DNA from: Streptomyces glomeratus
GTDB lineage: Bacteria; Actinomycetota; Actinomycetes; Streptomycetales; Streptomycetaceae
DNA length: 64,000 nucleotides
NCBI RefSeq assembly: GCF_021462825.1
Contig: NZ_JAKEEB010000009.1
Coordinates: forward strand, 62,001-126,000
Direction: 5' to 3'
Of this stretch, positions 16,043 to 24,959 are shown piece by piece. A model generated the notes under the pieces. That model ran no database searches. It had not been told where the DNA came from and saw only the letters and a list, made by a program, of their open reading frames with translations. The number at the start of each line of letters is the position of its first letter. Position 1 is the stretch's first letter. The translations under genes and the position numbers were made by a program.

Positions 16043-16978
16043 TTACCCCAGAGCCCGCAGCCCCGGCACGAACGCCACCAGGACCGGAAGCACGGGAACC
16101 AGCGCCGCGGTCGCCGTCAGCCTGAGCCGGTGCGCCGCCGGCAGCCGGTCCGGGGGAGTGAGGAGACGGTGGACACGCTGGGGTACATGGGTCCCCGGCG
16201 TGGGACAGGGCCCGAACACCCCCCGGCCCTCGTTGAGTTCCACGAGTGCGAGGGCGGTGGTGAGGCGGCCGTGGCGGCGCGAGGCCATGTCGTCCGCGGC
16301 GAGTTCGACGAGCCGGTGCATCTCGTCGCGGAACGCGGCGAACACCGGCACCTGAGGAAACCCGTTGGCGAGTGCGGCCGACGAGTGCAGCAGCCAGTCG
16401 TGCCGGGCCCGCGCGTGGCCCTGCTCATGGGCGAGCACCGCGTCCAGCTGCCTGCCCTTGAGCCGGCGCAACGCGGCCGTGGTGACGACCAGCCGGGGCG
16501 TGGTCCCGGGCAGCCACCAGGCGTCCGGGCGCTCACCCTCCAGGACGACCAGCCGGTCGGTCCCGGGTTCCTCGCCGGGCAACTCCGGAGCCCGGACAAG
16601 CAGTTCGGCCCGGCTGCGCCGACGGCGCGCCTGTGCCCGTACGACCTCCCGTACCAGCATCGCAGCGCTCCACACCCCGGCGCCCGCCAGGATCACGGCG
16701 GTCGTCGCGGCCCACGGGCTTCCGGTGCCCAGCGCGTAGGCGTCCACGACACCGTGTGGGGCGGAGGCGAACACGTGACCCCGCACGGCAGCCCAGGCCG
16801 CGGCCGCGCTGAGGGTCATCGACAGCGCGCAGCACACCAGTACGGCCGCCACCACGCACTGCCACACCCACAGGGCGACCACCGGTTCCCGGTCCGGCCA
16901 GTCCGCCCGGGCGAGCAGCCGCGGAGCGAGCACGGCGGTCAGGGCGCCGAGCAGCAGCAGTGCCGCGGGGACCATCAT
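16043..16978 (-). CDS. M56 (BlaR1/MecR1-like) membrane metalloprotease
   Basis: This 311-residue integral membrane protein has three hydrophobic helices in the first 110 residues and one at the C-terminus. The zinc-protease motif HEQGH (HExxH) lies near residue 187, with a downstream ELAADD supplying the third ligand region. In BlaR1 systems such proteins cleave a BlaI repressor. No BlaI/CopY gene lies next to this one; the upstream neighbour is a DUF5134 membrane protein, so the target is unknown. Two start codons are adjacent (16978 and 16975). Confidence 0.85.
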   Translation of the reverse strand: MMVPAALLLLGALTAVLAPRLLARADWPDREPVVALWVWQCVVAAVLVCCALSMTLSAAAAWAAVRGHVFASAPHGVVDAYALGTGSPWAATTAVILAGAGVWSAAMLVREVVRAQARRRRSRAELLVRAPELPGEEPGTDRLVVLEGERPDAWWLPGTTPRLVVTTAALRRLKGRQLDAVLAHEQGHARARHDWLLHSSAALANGFPQVPVFAAFRDEMHRLVELAADDMASRRHGRLTTALALVELNEGRGVFGPCPTPGTHVPQRVHRLLTPPDRLPAAHRLRLTATAALVPVLPVLVAFVPGLRALG

Positions 16979-17105
16979 GGGCCGAAGCCTATGAGCCGGG
17001 CGGCGGCACGGGATACGTACTGTCCCGGCAAAGTGACGCACACCACGGTTTGGTCGAACCGCCCGTAAAGGGCTCGGTACCGCTGGGTCGTGCCAGACCG
17101 GTGAA

Positions 17106-17145
17106 CGGCTCCGTGCGGCTCCATGCAGCTCCAAGCGGCTCCGTC
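17106..17145. repeat. 10-bp tandem repeat, 4 copies
   Basis: CGGCTCCGTG, CGGCTCCATG, CAGCTCCAAG and CGGCTCCGTC follow one another in the gap between the M56 and DUF5134 genes. Confidence 0.75.
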
Positions 17146-17188
17146 GCGCCGGCCGGCGTCGGCACGGTGCGCCCGCGTGTCGCACGCT

Positions 17189-17734
17189 TCAGAGCGCGAA
17201 CAGCATCGCCAGCATCGCGATGGCCATGGACAGTCGGCACACCCGCGCGAGTTCGGGACGGTCGCCCCAGCCCACGGGGCGCGCGCCGCCGGCCGTGGCC
17301 ACCGCGGCGACCGGCACCAGACCCATCCCCGACCACAGCACGTACACCGCGAAGTAGAGCACGAGCGCCCCGGTCAGTGGCGGGATGCCTCCATGACCGT
17401 GGTGTCCGGGCGAGGCGGCCATCGCGGCCGCCATGTAGGCCATCGCGCCGACTCCCATCAGATGGTGCAGATGATGGGCGCTTTCCCGGGCCTCCCACAG
17501 GGCCCGCAGGGCCGCCCCGCCGAAGACGATGGCGTAGGCGAACCAGAACCCCCGCGGCGGCGTCGCGACCGCCGCGGGCACGGCCATCACCGCCATGCCG
17601 AACCCCATCAGCGCCTCGCCTCCCGCGGTCCGGCGCTGCTCCTCGACGGTGCTGCGCATGCGCAGCAGACAGTAGGCCCCGGTCGCCGCGCACAGCGCGA
17701 CCAGCAGCCAGCCGGGCGAAGCCGGTCCGTGCAC
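17189..17734 (-). CDS. DUF5134 family polytopic membrane protein
   Basis: This 181-residue protein has about five transmembrane helices and a His-rich motif (SAHHLHHLMGVGAMAYM) followed by SPGHHGHGG, both typical of DUF5134. The histidines suggest metal (perhaps copper) handling, which would fit its recurrent pairing with M56 proteases, but this is inference. GTG 17734 is preceded by GGGGAGG at 7 bases. The M56 gene lies 210 bases downstream on the same strand. Confidence 0.8.
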   Translation of the reverse strand: MHGPASPGWLLVALCAATGAYCLLRMRSTVEEQRRTAGGEALMGFGMAVMAVPAAVATPPRGFWFAYAIVFGGAALRALWEARESAHHLHHLMGVGAMAYMAAAMAASPGHHGHGGIPPLTGALVLYFAVYVLWSGMGLVPVAAVATAGGARPVGWGDRPELARVCRLSMAIAMLAMLFAL

Positions 17735-17871
17735 TGCGCACCTCCCCGCTCGACTCAGCGACGGACGGTGGGGGCATGCCCGTCACCGACGGTGCGCAAG
17801 CGAGCGCACAGGGGTACGGCGGGGGAGCGCGGGGGACGCGACACAGGTGAGGACGCCCGAGCGTGCAGTCC

Positions 17872-17885
17872 TTTTACTAGTAAAA
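17872..17885. promoter_or_regulatory. MarR-type operator upstream of the FUSC-marR operon
   Basis: TTTTACTAGTAAAA is a perfect 14-bp palindrome, strikingly AT-rich in this GC-rich sequence. It ends 15 bases before the FUSC ATG. The operon encodes a MarR protein, so autoregulation through this site is the simplest reading. Confidence 0.65.
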
Positions 17886-17899
17886 CACCTGTTAAACTT

Positions 17900-19543
17900 A
17901 TGGCCATGAGCAGTGCGACCCCGAGAACCTCCCGTGTGCGCCCTCTTCCCCTGTCCGGCCTCCTGCGCCTAGGGCAGCCATCGGAGATCTGGTTCAAACC
18001 CGCGCTGAGCGTGGTCGCCGCGGTCGCGCCGCCGAACCTGATCCTGCTCGCCCTCGGCCGCCTCGACCTCGCGGCCTACACCATGGCGGGCTCGCTCTGC
18101 GCGCTCTACGGGCACAGCCGCCCGTACGCGGCCCGTGCCCGTACCCTCGTCCTGGTCGTCCTCGGCATGCTCGGCGGCCTCGCCGTGGCCCTGCTCGCCG
18201 CCTCGCTCACCACGAACGCGGTGGTGCTGGTGACCGTGGGAGCCCTGCTCGCGGCCGTGCAGAAGGTGCTGTGCGACGCGACCCGGATCGGGCCGCCGGG
18301 AAATGTGATCTTCACCTTCATCAGCTCGGCGTCCCTGTTCGTCCCGGGGACCCTCGCCCACGTGCCCGGCCATCTCGGCCTCGCCGCCGCGGCGGGCGCC
18401 TGGTCCTGGATCGTCGGCATGGCCCCCGGCCTCCTGCGGCCCCACGGACCCGAGCGCCGGGCCACCGCGCACGCGCTGACCGCGGCCGCGGCGTTCGCCG
18501 AAACCCGTACGGCCGCCGCCCGCGCCGGCGCCGCGGCCGCCGTACACGGCGCCTGGCATTCGCTGCTGTCCACCGGGGCCCGTTCGGCACCGCGGCGTGC
18601 CCTCGAGCGGCTTGTCGTCCGTGCCGAGGTCGCACTCGCGGCGCCCGCCGACAGCGACCCCGGCCGGCTTCGGGACTGGGCCCGTGCCGTGCGGGGCACC
18701 GGGCCGGTCCCGCAGCCGGACGACCTCGGCGAGGCCGCCGACGAACTCCTCGGCGTGGAGGCCGAACTCGACAGCCCGCCGCGCCCGGTGCACCGAAGGC
18801 TCGGCCCACTGGCCCCCCTCGCCCTGCGCACCGCCCTCGGCTGCGCCCTCGCCGGATACGCCTCGCTGGCGTTCGGCGTCGGCCGCCCCTACTGGGCCCT
18901 GGTCACCGCCGCCTCGCTCTACCAGACCAACGTCACCCTCACCTGGAGCCGGGGGATCCAGCGCGTCGTCGGCAACCTCGTCGGCGTCCTGCTCTTCGCG
19001 GCCGTCGCCCCGCTCGCCCACCAGAGCCGGCCGGCCCTCGTGCTGTGCGGCCTCGCCCTCAACTTCGGCGCCGAAGCGCTGATCAGCCGCAACTACTGGC
19101 TCGGCAGCGTCTGCGTGACCCCGATGGCCCTGCTCATCACCGAGTTCTCCCGCTATCAGGAGCCCGGCGCGCTGATGACCGACCGGGTCCTGGACACCCT
19201 GGTCGGAGCGCTCGCCGGCTTCGTCGCCGCGGTCGTCGTCACCAACCGGCGCGCCGGCGACCGCATCGAAACCGCCCTTGCGGTCCTGGAGCGGGCCCGG
19301 GTGCGCGCGGCCGGTGTGGTGGCCGCGGAGCACCCCGAACCGGGAGCCCTGGAGGCCGCGCGCCGCGGCCTCGCCGCCGCGGTGGTGGACCTGCGTGCCG
19401 CGGCCGACGCGGCGGCCGGCGAGTGGTGGCAGCGCGCCCTGCCGGAGGAGCGGGTGCTGCGCGCCGAACAGGCCGGACACCGTACGCTCGCCGCGACGGT
19501 ACGACGGCAGGGACTGCACACCTCGGAAGGCGCACGCGCATGA
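17900..19543 (+). CDS. FUSC family aromatic-acid/efflux transporter
   Basis: This 547-residue protein has two blocks of membrane helices (residues about 35-165 and 310-430), separated and followed by soluble helical segments. The second block contains GRPYWALVTAASLYQTNVTLTW-like sequence (the W/Y-rich FUSC signature near residue 335) and RNYWLGSVCVTPMALL. ATG 17900 or 17906 are both possible. The stop overlaps the ATG of the downstream marR gene (ATGA), a classic efflux-pump/regulator operon controlled from the palindrome upstream. Substrate unknown; fusaric-acid-like or phenolic compounds are typical for the family. Confidence 0.88.
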   Translation: MAMSSATPRTSRVRPLPLSGLLRLGQPSEIWFKPALSVVAAVAPPNLILLALGRLDLAAYTMAGSLCALYGHSRPYAARARTLVLVVLGMLGGLAVALLAASLTTNAVVLVTVGALLAAVQKVLCDATRIGPPGNVIFTFISSASLFVPGTLAHVPGHLGLAAAAGAWSWIVGMAPGLLRPHGPERRATAHALTAAAAFAETRTAAARAGAAAAVHGAWHSLLSTGARSAPRRALERLVVRAEVALAAPADSDPGRLRDWARAVRGTGPVPQPDDLGEAADELLGVEAELDSPPRPVHRRLGPLAPLALRTALGCALAGYASLAFGVGRPYWALVTAASLYQTNVTLTWSRGIQRVVGNLVGVLLFAAVAPLAHQSRPALVLCGLALNFGAEALISRNYWLGSVCVTPMALLITEFSRYQEPGALMTDRVLDTLVGALAGFVAAVVVTNRRAGDRIETALAVLERARVRAAGVVAAEHPEPGALEAARRGLAAAVVDLRAAADAAAGEWWQRALPEERVLRAEQAGHRTLAATVRRQGLHTSEGARA

Positions 19544-20157
19544 CGGCAGGGAACGGACGGGCGGCGGCACCGGGCGACGACACCGGCGGACGGACGGCCG
19601 CCGGTGCCGCGACGGGGCAGCCCGTGGCCGGGGGAGTGGCCGGGCGCGGCGGGGCGAGCGACACCGTCGCCGCCGTCGTGCGCCAGTGGCACGCCGTCCG
19701 CCCCGACATCGACACCGGCCCCATGGAGATCATCGGCCGCGTCAACCGGTGCGCCGCCCTGCTCCAGCAGGCCGAGGACGCGCCGCTGCGCCGCGCCGGG
19801 CTCACCCGGCCCGAGTTCGACGTCCTCGGCACCCTGCGGCGCACGGGCCACGAGCTGACCCCCGGCGAGATCGCCCGCGAGACGTTCTCCTCCGGTGCCG
19901 CCGTCACCAAGCGCCTCAAGCAGCTCACCGAACGCGGCCTGGTCGAGCGGCGCGGCGACGACCGGGACCGCCGCGTCGCCCATCTCCGCCTCACCGAGGC
20001 GGGCCGCGACCTGGTCGACTCCGTCCTGCCCGAGCAGCTCCTGTACGAGACGGCCGTCCTCTCCGGCCTCGACGACCGCGAGCAGTCGGAACTCGCCGCG
20101 CTGCTCGGGGAGTTGCTCGTCCAGCTCGAGGGACGGCTCGGCGCGCCGCGCGGCTGA
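19540..20157 (+). CDS. MarR family transcriptional regulator
   Basis: This 205-residue protein has a 40-residue Gly/Ala-rich N-terminal extension, then a normal MarR fold: LTRPEFDVLGTLRRTGHELT, recognition region SSGAAVTKRLKQLTERGLV, wing RRGDDRDRRVAHLRLTEAG and a C-terminal dimerisation helix. It is translationally coupled to the FUSC transporter by a 4-bp overlap and probably represses the operon until a phenolic-type ligand binds. Confidence 0.9.
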   Translation: MTAGNGRAAAPGDDTGGRTAAGAATGQPVAGGVAGRGGASDTVAAVVRQWHAVRPDIDTGPMEIIGRVNRCAALLQQAEDAPLRRAGLTRPEFDVLGTLRRTGHELTPGEIARETFSSGAAVTKRLKQLTERGLVERRGDDRDRRVAHLRLTEAGRDLVDSVLPEQLLYETAVLSGLDDREQSELAALLGELLVQLEGRLGAPRG

Positions 20158-20462
20158 GCGCGCACCCGGGTCCGGGCGCCCGCCCGCTCGGGTCCGCGGA
20201 GGCCCCGGCACACCCGACGGCCTCCCCATCGGCGGCTTCCGGCTACTCCACGCGAAGTCGTCCCCGCAGCTCCCGCGAGGTGCGGGCCCAGGGCGGTTCG
20301 TTTGGATCAGCCCGGGTCCACGACGCCCGGCACGGCGCCTTGCCGCGTTGCCGGACCACCCGAGTTAGGTCCAGTACGCGGGCTGCCCTCCGCCCTGCGA
20401 TGCACCGCGCCGGACGCCACGGCCCGATCCGAACCGACCCGAACCCACCCGAACGAAACCCC
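20158..20462. other. Intergenic region without a gene
   Basis: This region lies between two convergent genes. I see no coding signal. The right end (about 20400-20460) has irregular iterations of CCGAACC/CCCGAAC, and GC-rich stems near 20158-20200 may terminate the MarR operon. Confidence 0.5.
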
Positions 20463-21227
20463 CTAGCCCTCCTGACCGGCCGCGTAGATGCCGAACACCG
20501 CGCCCTGCGGGTCCTTCAGAACGGCGATGCGTGGGCCGTCCGGCACCGAGGCCGGTTCCATGAGGACGCGCCCGCCCGCCTCCGTCGCGACGGACGTCAT
20601 GGCGTCCACGTCCTCGACCGCGAAGTACGGCAGCCAGTGTGCCGGCACCTCGTGTGGAAATCGGTCGCCCATGGTCACCATGCCGCCGAAGTCGGCGCCG
20701 TCGACGCCCCACTGCGTGTAGTCCGCGGAGGGGTGCACGGTCCAGCCGAAGACCGTCTTGTAGAAGTCGGTGGCCCTCTCGGGGGCGCGGGTCAGCAGCT
20801 CCACCCAGCCCAGCGCACCCGGGGCGTTGAACAGTCCCGCACCGGCGAAGGACCGCGGCTGCCACATCTGGAAGGCCGCGCCGCCCGGATCGAGGGCGAC
20901 CGTGAAGCGGCCCGCGTCGTGGACGTCCACCGGCCCCAGGAGCACCGTGCCGCCGGCCGCCCCGACCGCATCGGCCGCCCCGTCGGCGTCGTCCACGGAG
21001 AACGCCACGTTCCAGGCGACCGGCTGCGCCTGCCGGTACAGCGGGGCGAGGGCCGCGACCGCCGCGTCACCCAGGTGGGCGACCGTGTATCCGCCCGCCT
21101 CCTGCCGGGGGTCCGTCTCGGGACGCCAGCCGAACAGCTCGGTGTAGAACCTTTTGGCCCCCTCCAGGTCGCTGGTCCCGAGCTCCGCCCAGCAGGGTCC
21201 GCCGGTCACCGGTTTCTCGAGTTTCAT
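20463..21227 (-). CDS. VOC family protein with two glyoxalase-like domains
   Basis: This 254-residue protein contains two tandem vicinal-oxygen-chelate domains of about 120 residues. The first begins PCWAELGTSDLEGAKRFY and the second GWVELLTRAPERATDFY; each ends in a GGxxxLDPxGAxF-type strand. Members bind a metal and act as lyases, dioxygenases or resistance proteins. Hydrophobic residues replace several expected His/Glu ligands in the first strand of both domains, so a binding rather than catalytic role is possible. ATG 21227 starts the family pattern. Confidence 0.85.
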   Translation of the reverse strand: MKLEKPVTGGPCWAELGTSDLEGAKRFYTELFGWRPETDPRQEAGGYTVAHLGDAAVAALAPLYRQAQPVAWNVAFSVDDADGAADAVGAAGGTVLLGPVDVHDAGRFTVALDPGGAAFQMWQPRSFAGAGLFNAPGALGWVELLTRAPERATDFYKTVFGWTVHPSADYTQWGVDGADFGGMVTMGDRFPHEVPAHWLPYFAVEDVDAMTSVATEAGGRVLMEPASVPDGPRIAVLKDPQGAVFGIYAAGQEG

Positions 21228-21287
21228 GGGGTGCCTCCCGCCCTGCGTTCCCCCTCAGCAGGCTATGCCGCCGCCCGGCCGGCGGCA

Positions 21288-21680
21288 TCAGATCCCGGGG
21301 CGGTGGCGCAGCGGGTGGTCCACGGGGATCTCCACCAGCACGATCTCGGTGCCGTCCGGGTCGGCGATCCACATCTCGATCAGGCCCCACGGCTCCTTCA
21401 CGGGCGGTCGCACGATCTCGACGCCCGCGTCGGCCAGCTCGGCGTGCGCGACCGCGATGTCCCGCACCTGCAGCCAGAGCTTCAGCGCCGGGGAAGGCGG
21501 TGCGTCACCGCGCCCCGACACCTCCAGGAAGCCGCCGCCGAGGAAGTACACGACACCGCGCTCCGGTCCCGTACCGAACTCCCGGTAGACCGCGAGCCCG
21601 AGCTTCTCGCCGTAGAAGGCGCGGGAACGCCCGGGGTCGGTGGGGCGCAGGAGAACGCGGCTGTTCAATACGTGGACCAT
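21288..21680 (-). CDS. VOC family protein, single domain
   Basis: This 130-residue glyoxalase/bleomycin-resistance fold protein starts with the strand SRVLLRPTDPGRSRAFY and ends with ADPDGTEIVLVEIP. ATG 21680 gives the normal family N-terminus. It lies 60 bases upstream of, and on the same strand as, the two-domain VOC gene, and the pair may be co-transcribed. It is divergent from the GNAT gene, 73 bases away. Confidence 0.87.
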   Translation of the reverse strand: MVHVLNSRVLLRPTDPGRSRAFYGEKLGLAVYREFGTGPERGVVYFLGGGFLEVSGRGDAPPSPALKLWLQVRDIAVAHAELADAGVEIVRPPVKEPWGLIEMWIADPDGTEIVLVEIPVDHPLRHRPGI

Positions 21681-21753
21681 GCAAACGGAGCCTAGCGGGG
21701 GCGTTACGCTCGTCGGTGCCCGCGCCGCGCCACTGAAATCGGAGAAGCAGCCC

Positions 21754-22302
21754 ATGGACAGCGCCGCCACCGCCACGACCGGTCTGACCTTCCGCGACGC
21801 CACCGAGGCCGACGTGGACGCGCTGGTCACGCTGATCGAGTCGGCGTACCGCGGCGACGCCAGCCGGGCCGGATGGACGACCGAGGCGGACATCCTGGAA
21901 GGGCAGCGGACCGACCCCGAGGGCGTGCTGCAGGTCATCAAGTCGCCCGACAGCCGGCTGCTCACGGTCGAGCGCGACGGGGCGATCGTCGCCTGCTGCC
22001 AGCTGGAACACCGCGGGGAGCACGCCTACTTCGGCATGTTCGCGGTCAGCCCCGCACTCCAGGGCGCGGGTCTCGGCAAGACGGTGATCGCCGAGGCGGA
22101 GCGGATGGCCCAGCACGACTGGGGCGTGACGGAGATGCATATGACGGTCATCTCCGTGCGGGACGACCTCATCGCCTGGTACGAGCGGCGCGGCTACCGC
22201 CGTACGGGACGGATGAGCCCCTTCCCGTACGGCGACGAGCGCTTCGGCATCCCGCAGCGCGACGACCTGGAGTTCGAGCTGCTGGTCAAGCCGTTGCACT
22301 GA
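21754..22302 (+). CDS. GNAT family N-acetyltransferase
   Basis: This 182-residue protein begins LTFRDATEADVDALVTLIESAYRG, the classic GNAT opening. It has the acetyl-CoA pyrophosphate loop in AVSPALQGAGLGKTVI (Q/R-x-x-G-x-G/A) and the late YERRGYRRTGR strand-helix. GGAGAAG precedes ATG 21754. Substrate unknown. Confidence 0.92.
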   Translation: MDSAATATTGLTFRDATEADVDALVTLIESAYRGDASRAGWTTEADILEGQRTDPEGVLQVIKSPDSRLLTVERDGAIVACCQLEHRGEHAYFGMFAVSPALQGAGLGKTVIAEAERMAQHDWGVTEMHMTVISVRDDLIAWYERRGYRRTGRMSPFPYGDERFGIPQRDDLEFELLVKPLH

Positions 22303-22366
22303 ATCCGGCTCCGACGTCCGCCCGGTGGCCGGGCGGGCGTACGGCGAGCGGCGCGGCGGTGGCCCC

Positions 22367-23050
22367 TCAGGCGGTGAAGCGGCCGGTGCGTTTGATCTCC
22401 GGGTAGTCGGTGGTCGCGCCGTCCAGTTCCAGCGCCCGGGCCAGCCGCAGGTGGTCCAGGGTGTTCACGACCCAGCCGATGACCCTCAGGTCCGCCTTCC
22501 GCGCGTGCTCGACGACCTCCAGGGTCAGCCGGCGGATGTTGAGGCAGACCGTCCGGGCACCGGCGGCGACGGCGTCCTCCACCACGTCGGTGCCGTAGCG
22601 GCTGGCGACCAGCGCGGTACGCACACCGGGTACGAGCCGGGCGATCTCGGTGATCGCCTCGGCGTGGAACGACGAGACCTCGACCCGGCCGACGAGGTCC
22701 CGGCGCTGCATCACCTCGGCCAGTGCCCGGGCCGCCGCCACATCCTTGATCTCCGCCTGGAGCGGTGTTTTCACCGCGTCCAGGACCTCCTCGAAGACGG
22801 GGACCCGCTCACCGCGGCCCGCGTCGAGTGCGCGCAACTCGGCGACGGTCTTCTCGGCGATCGGGCCGGCTCCGTCGGTCGTACGGTCCACTTCGGCGTC
22901 GTGCATGATCACGAGAGCGCCGTCCTTGCTCAGATGGAGATCGAGCTCGATCACATCGAGGCCCGCGCGCTCCGCGGCAACAAAGGACCGGAGGGTGTTC
23001 TCGGGTTCGACACCCATGACTCCGCGGTGACCGATGGTGAGGAAGTTCAA
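22367..23050 (-). CDS. Glycerophosphodiester phosphodiesterase
   Basis: This 227-residue enzyme hydrolyses glycerophosphodiesters to glycerol-3-phosphate and an alcohol. All GDPD signatures are present: GHRGVMGVEPENT near residue 7, ELDLHLSKDG with the metal-binding E-D pair and MHD as catalytic histidine near residue 50, and a C-terminal VNTLDHLR. No signal peptide is seen, so it is cytosolic. The start is a TTG at 23050 with GGAAGCGAG upstream. It is short compared with secreted GlpQ. Confidence 0.9.
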   Translation of the reverse strand: MNFLTIGHRGVMGVEPENTLRSFVAAERAGLDVIELDLHLSKDGALVIMHDAEVDRTTDGAGPIAEKTVAELRALDAGRGERVPVFEEVLDAVKTPLQAEIKDVAAARALAEVMQRRDLVGRVEVSSFHAEAITEIARLVPGVRTALVASRYGTDVVEDAVAAGARTVCLNIRRLTLEVVEHARKADLRVIGWVVNTLDHLRLARALELDGATTDYPEIKRTGRFTA

Positions 23051-23505
23051 GGTTCAACTCGCTTCCGTCGACGGCGGCTCGGCTGCCGCGAGGCGTTCCC
23101 GCACCGTCGCGGCTGGGCGCAGCCTAACGGCCCCGGTGTGCGGTGAACCCGCTCCTGCACGGGTCGACGGGCGCACGGCGTGGCGCGAATCCGGACCCGC
23201 AGGGCCGACCGGGTGTCACTCCCGGGTGGGCGCGTCACGCCGCTGTTGACGAACCGGGGCCCGGTCCTCCTCCCAGCCCTTCGCTTCACCGGTATGGCCG
23301 AAAGCAGTACGGCCGCCCGCGAGCGGTCCGTGGCTCCGGGTGGCGGAGGGCGTATGGCGGATGTCACGCTTGGTTTGGTTGCCGACAGGAAAAAGAGCGG
23401 TGAGGGTGGGGATGGGCAGGATAATTTCCCGATCCCCCTCTTGCTGGAAGAAACCGTCCCCGCATACGGTGTCCTTACTTAAGGTTCTTCCGTGGAGGAT
23501 GGGTC
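23051..23505. other. Intergenic region with divergent promoters
   Basis: No convincing gene. A 100-codon frame at 23180-23482 has no protein-like composition. The right end (about 23455-23500) is less GC-rich, with TACGGT and CTTACTTAAGG just before GGAGG and the ATG of the DUF6421 gene, so its promoter lies there. Confidence 0.5.
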
Positions 23506-24903
23506 ATGACGGAAATTCTTGTGCAGGTGGGTTCGGAGGGGCAGGTTCCTCCGGAAGACAAGGTGGTGGACCACCCGGCCTGGCCCGTGCTCAAGGATGC
23601 CGTGGAACGGATCCGGCCATGGCAGGCCAAGGACGGTTCGATCGACTTCGCCGCCGAGGGCGCCCCGGAGCGTGCGGCCGCCGAAGAGGCCGTCGGCGAT
23701 GTGGTGGCGGCTGTCGAGGCGCTCTCCCCGCTGCTGCCGCACGACGTCGCCTACCACGAGGCGCTCGTGAAGGACCTGCGCCGGTGGGCCGACGAGGGCT
23801 TCCAGGTGCCCGACTTCCTCGACTCGCTGCTGGCCTTCCAGCCCGCCGCCGACCGCCGGGACGGCCTCCAGCACCTGGTCGTCTTCCCGATGTACACGCA
23901 GAACGGCAACCCCGACCGCAACCTCGAAGCGGTCGTCCTGCGCATGGTGTGGCCGGAGTGGCTCGCCGAGCTGGAGGCCACCCGCTACGACAACCCGCTG
24001 TTCTGCGGCATCACCTTCGAGGACTTCACCGCGGGCTACGACACCAACTCCGCCGTCCTCTTCCCCGAGACCATCGCCGTGCGCGAGGCGCCGGAACGAT
24101 TCTCCTGGGGCGGCATCTTCTGCGACCGCGAGGCCGCCCGCTTCCGCCGGGTCACCGAGGCCGCCGTCGACATCCTGGGCCTCCAGCTGCCCGAGGACGT
24201 CGCCGCGATGGTCCACGACCAGAAGCGCTGCGAAGAGGCCTTCGTGCTGTGGGACATGGTCCACGACCGCACCCACAGCCACGGCGATCTGCCGTTCGAC
24301 CCGTTCATGATCAAGCAGCGCCAGCCGTTCTGGATGTACGGCCTGGAGGAGCTGCGCTGTGACCTCACCGCCTTCAAGGAGGCCGTGAAGCTCCAGGCGG
24401 ACGGCGTCCCGCAGGCCCGTGACGTGCAGTACGCGGTGCTCTTCGACCGCATGTTCCGCTTCCCGGTCACCGGCGACCGCGTGCGCAACTACGACGGCCT
24501 CGGCGGCCAGCTGCTCTTCGCCTACCTGCACAAGCACGACGTCGTCCGCTGGACGGACAACAAGCTCTCCATCGACTGGGAGCGCGCTCCGCAGGTCACC
24601 AACCAGCTGTGCGCCGAGATCGAGAACCTTTACAGGGACGGCATCGACCGCCCGAAGCTCGTGCACTGGTTCGCCGGCTATGAGCTGGTCTCCACCTACC
24701 TCGCCTCGCACCCCGGCTCCAAGTGGGCCAAGGGTCCCGAGGCCCTGGACCTGACCCAGCCGCCGCGCAAGCTGGTGGACGACGTGCTTCCGGACGAGTT
24801 TCCGCTGAGCATGTTCTATGAGGCGCTCCAGAAGAAGCTCAAGAACGTGATCGCCTCCACCAAGGGCATCACCGCGGAGACCGCCGAGCGAGTCGCCGCG
24901 TGA
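23506..24903 (+). CDS. DUF6421 family protein
   Basis: This 465-residue soluble, acidic protein has tracts such as DGLQHLVVFPMYTQNGN, NPLFCGITFEDF and the most conserved-looking WDMVHDRTHSHGDLPFDPFM. Its clustered H/D residues (HDRTHSHGD, near residue 250) could bind metal. I recognise it as DUF6421, of unknown function. GGAGG precedes the ATG. It is the first gene of a tight run with an SDR enzyme and a threonine aldolase, an arrangement that suggests amino-acid or aldehyde metabolism, but no reaction can be assigned. Confidence 0.75.
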   Translation: MTEILVQVGSEGQVPPEDKVVDHPAWPVLKDAVERIRPWQAKDGSIDFAAEGAPERAAAEEAVGDVVAAVEALSPLLPHDVAYHEALVKDLRRWADEGFQVPDFLDSLLAFQPAADRRDGLQHLVVFPMYTQNGNPDRNLEAVVLRMVWPEWLAELEATRYDNPLFCGITFEDFTAGYDTNSAVLFPETIAVREAPERFSWGGIFCDREAARFRRVTEAAVDILGLQLPEDVAAMVHDQKRCEEAFVLWDMVHDRTHSHGDLPFDPFMIKQRQPFWMYGLEELRCDLTAFKEAVKLQADGVPQARDVQYAVLFDRMFRFPVTGDRVRNYDGLGGQLLFAYLHKHDVVRWTDNKLSIDWERAPQVTNQLCAEIENLYRDGIDRPKLVHWFAGYELVSTYLASHPGSKWAKGPEALDLTQPPRKLVDDVLPDEFPLSMFYEALQKKLKNVIASTKGITAETAERVAA

Positions 24904-24959
24904 GCGCCCGCGCCGTGGGTACGGCTGATGCGGCGGACGCTGTTCGGGAGGCGAGGACG

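Noticed and set aside
17985..18005. TGGTTCAAACCC, another T-loop-like string
   Set aside because: It lies inside the FUSC coding frame and has no tRNA fold.
23180..23482. 100-codon plus-strand frame before the DUF6421 gene
   Set aside because: No ribosome site, no family resemblance, and it covers the promoter of the next gene.
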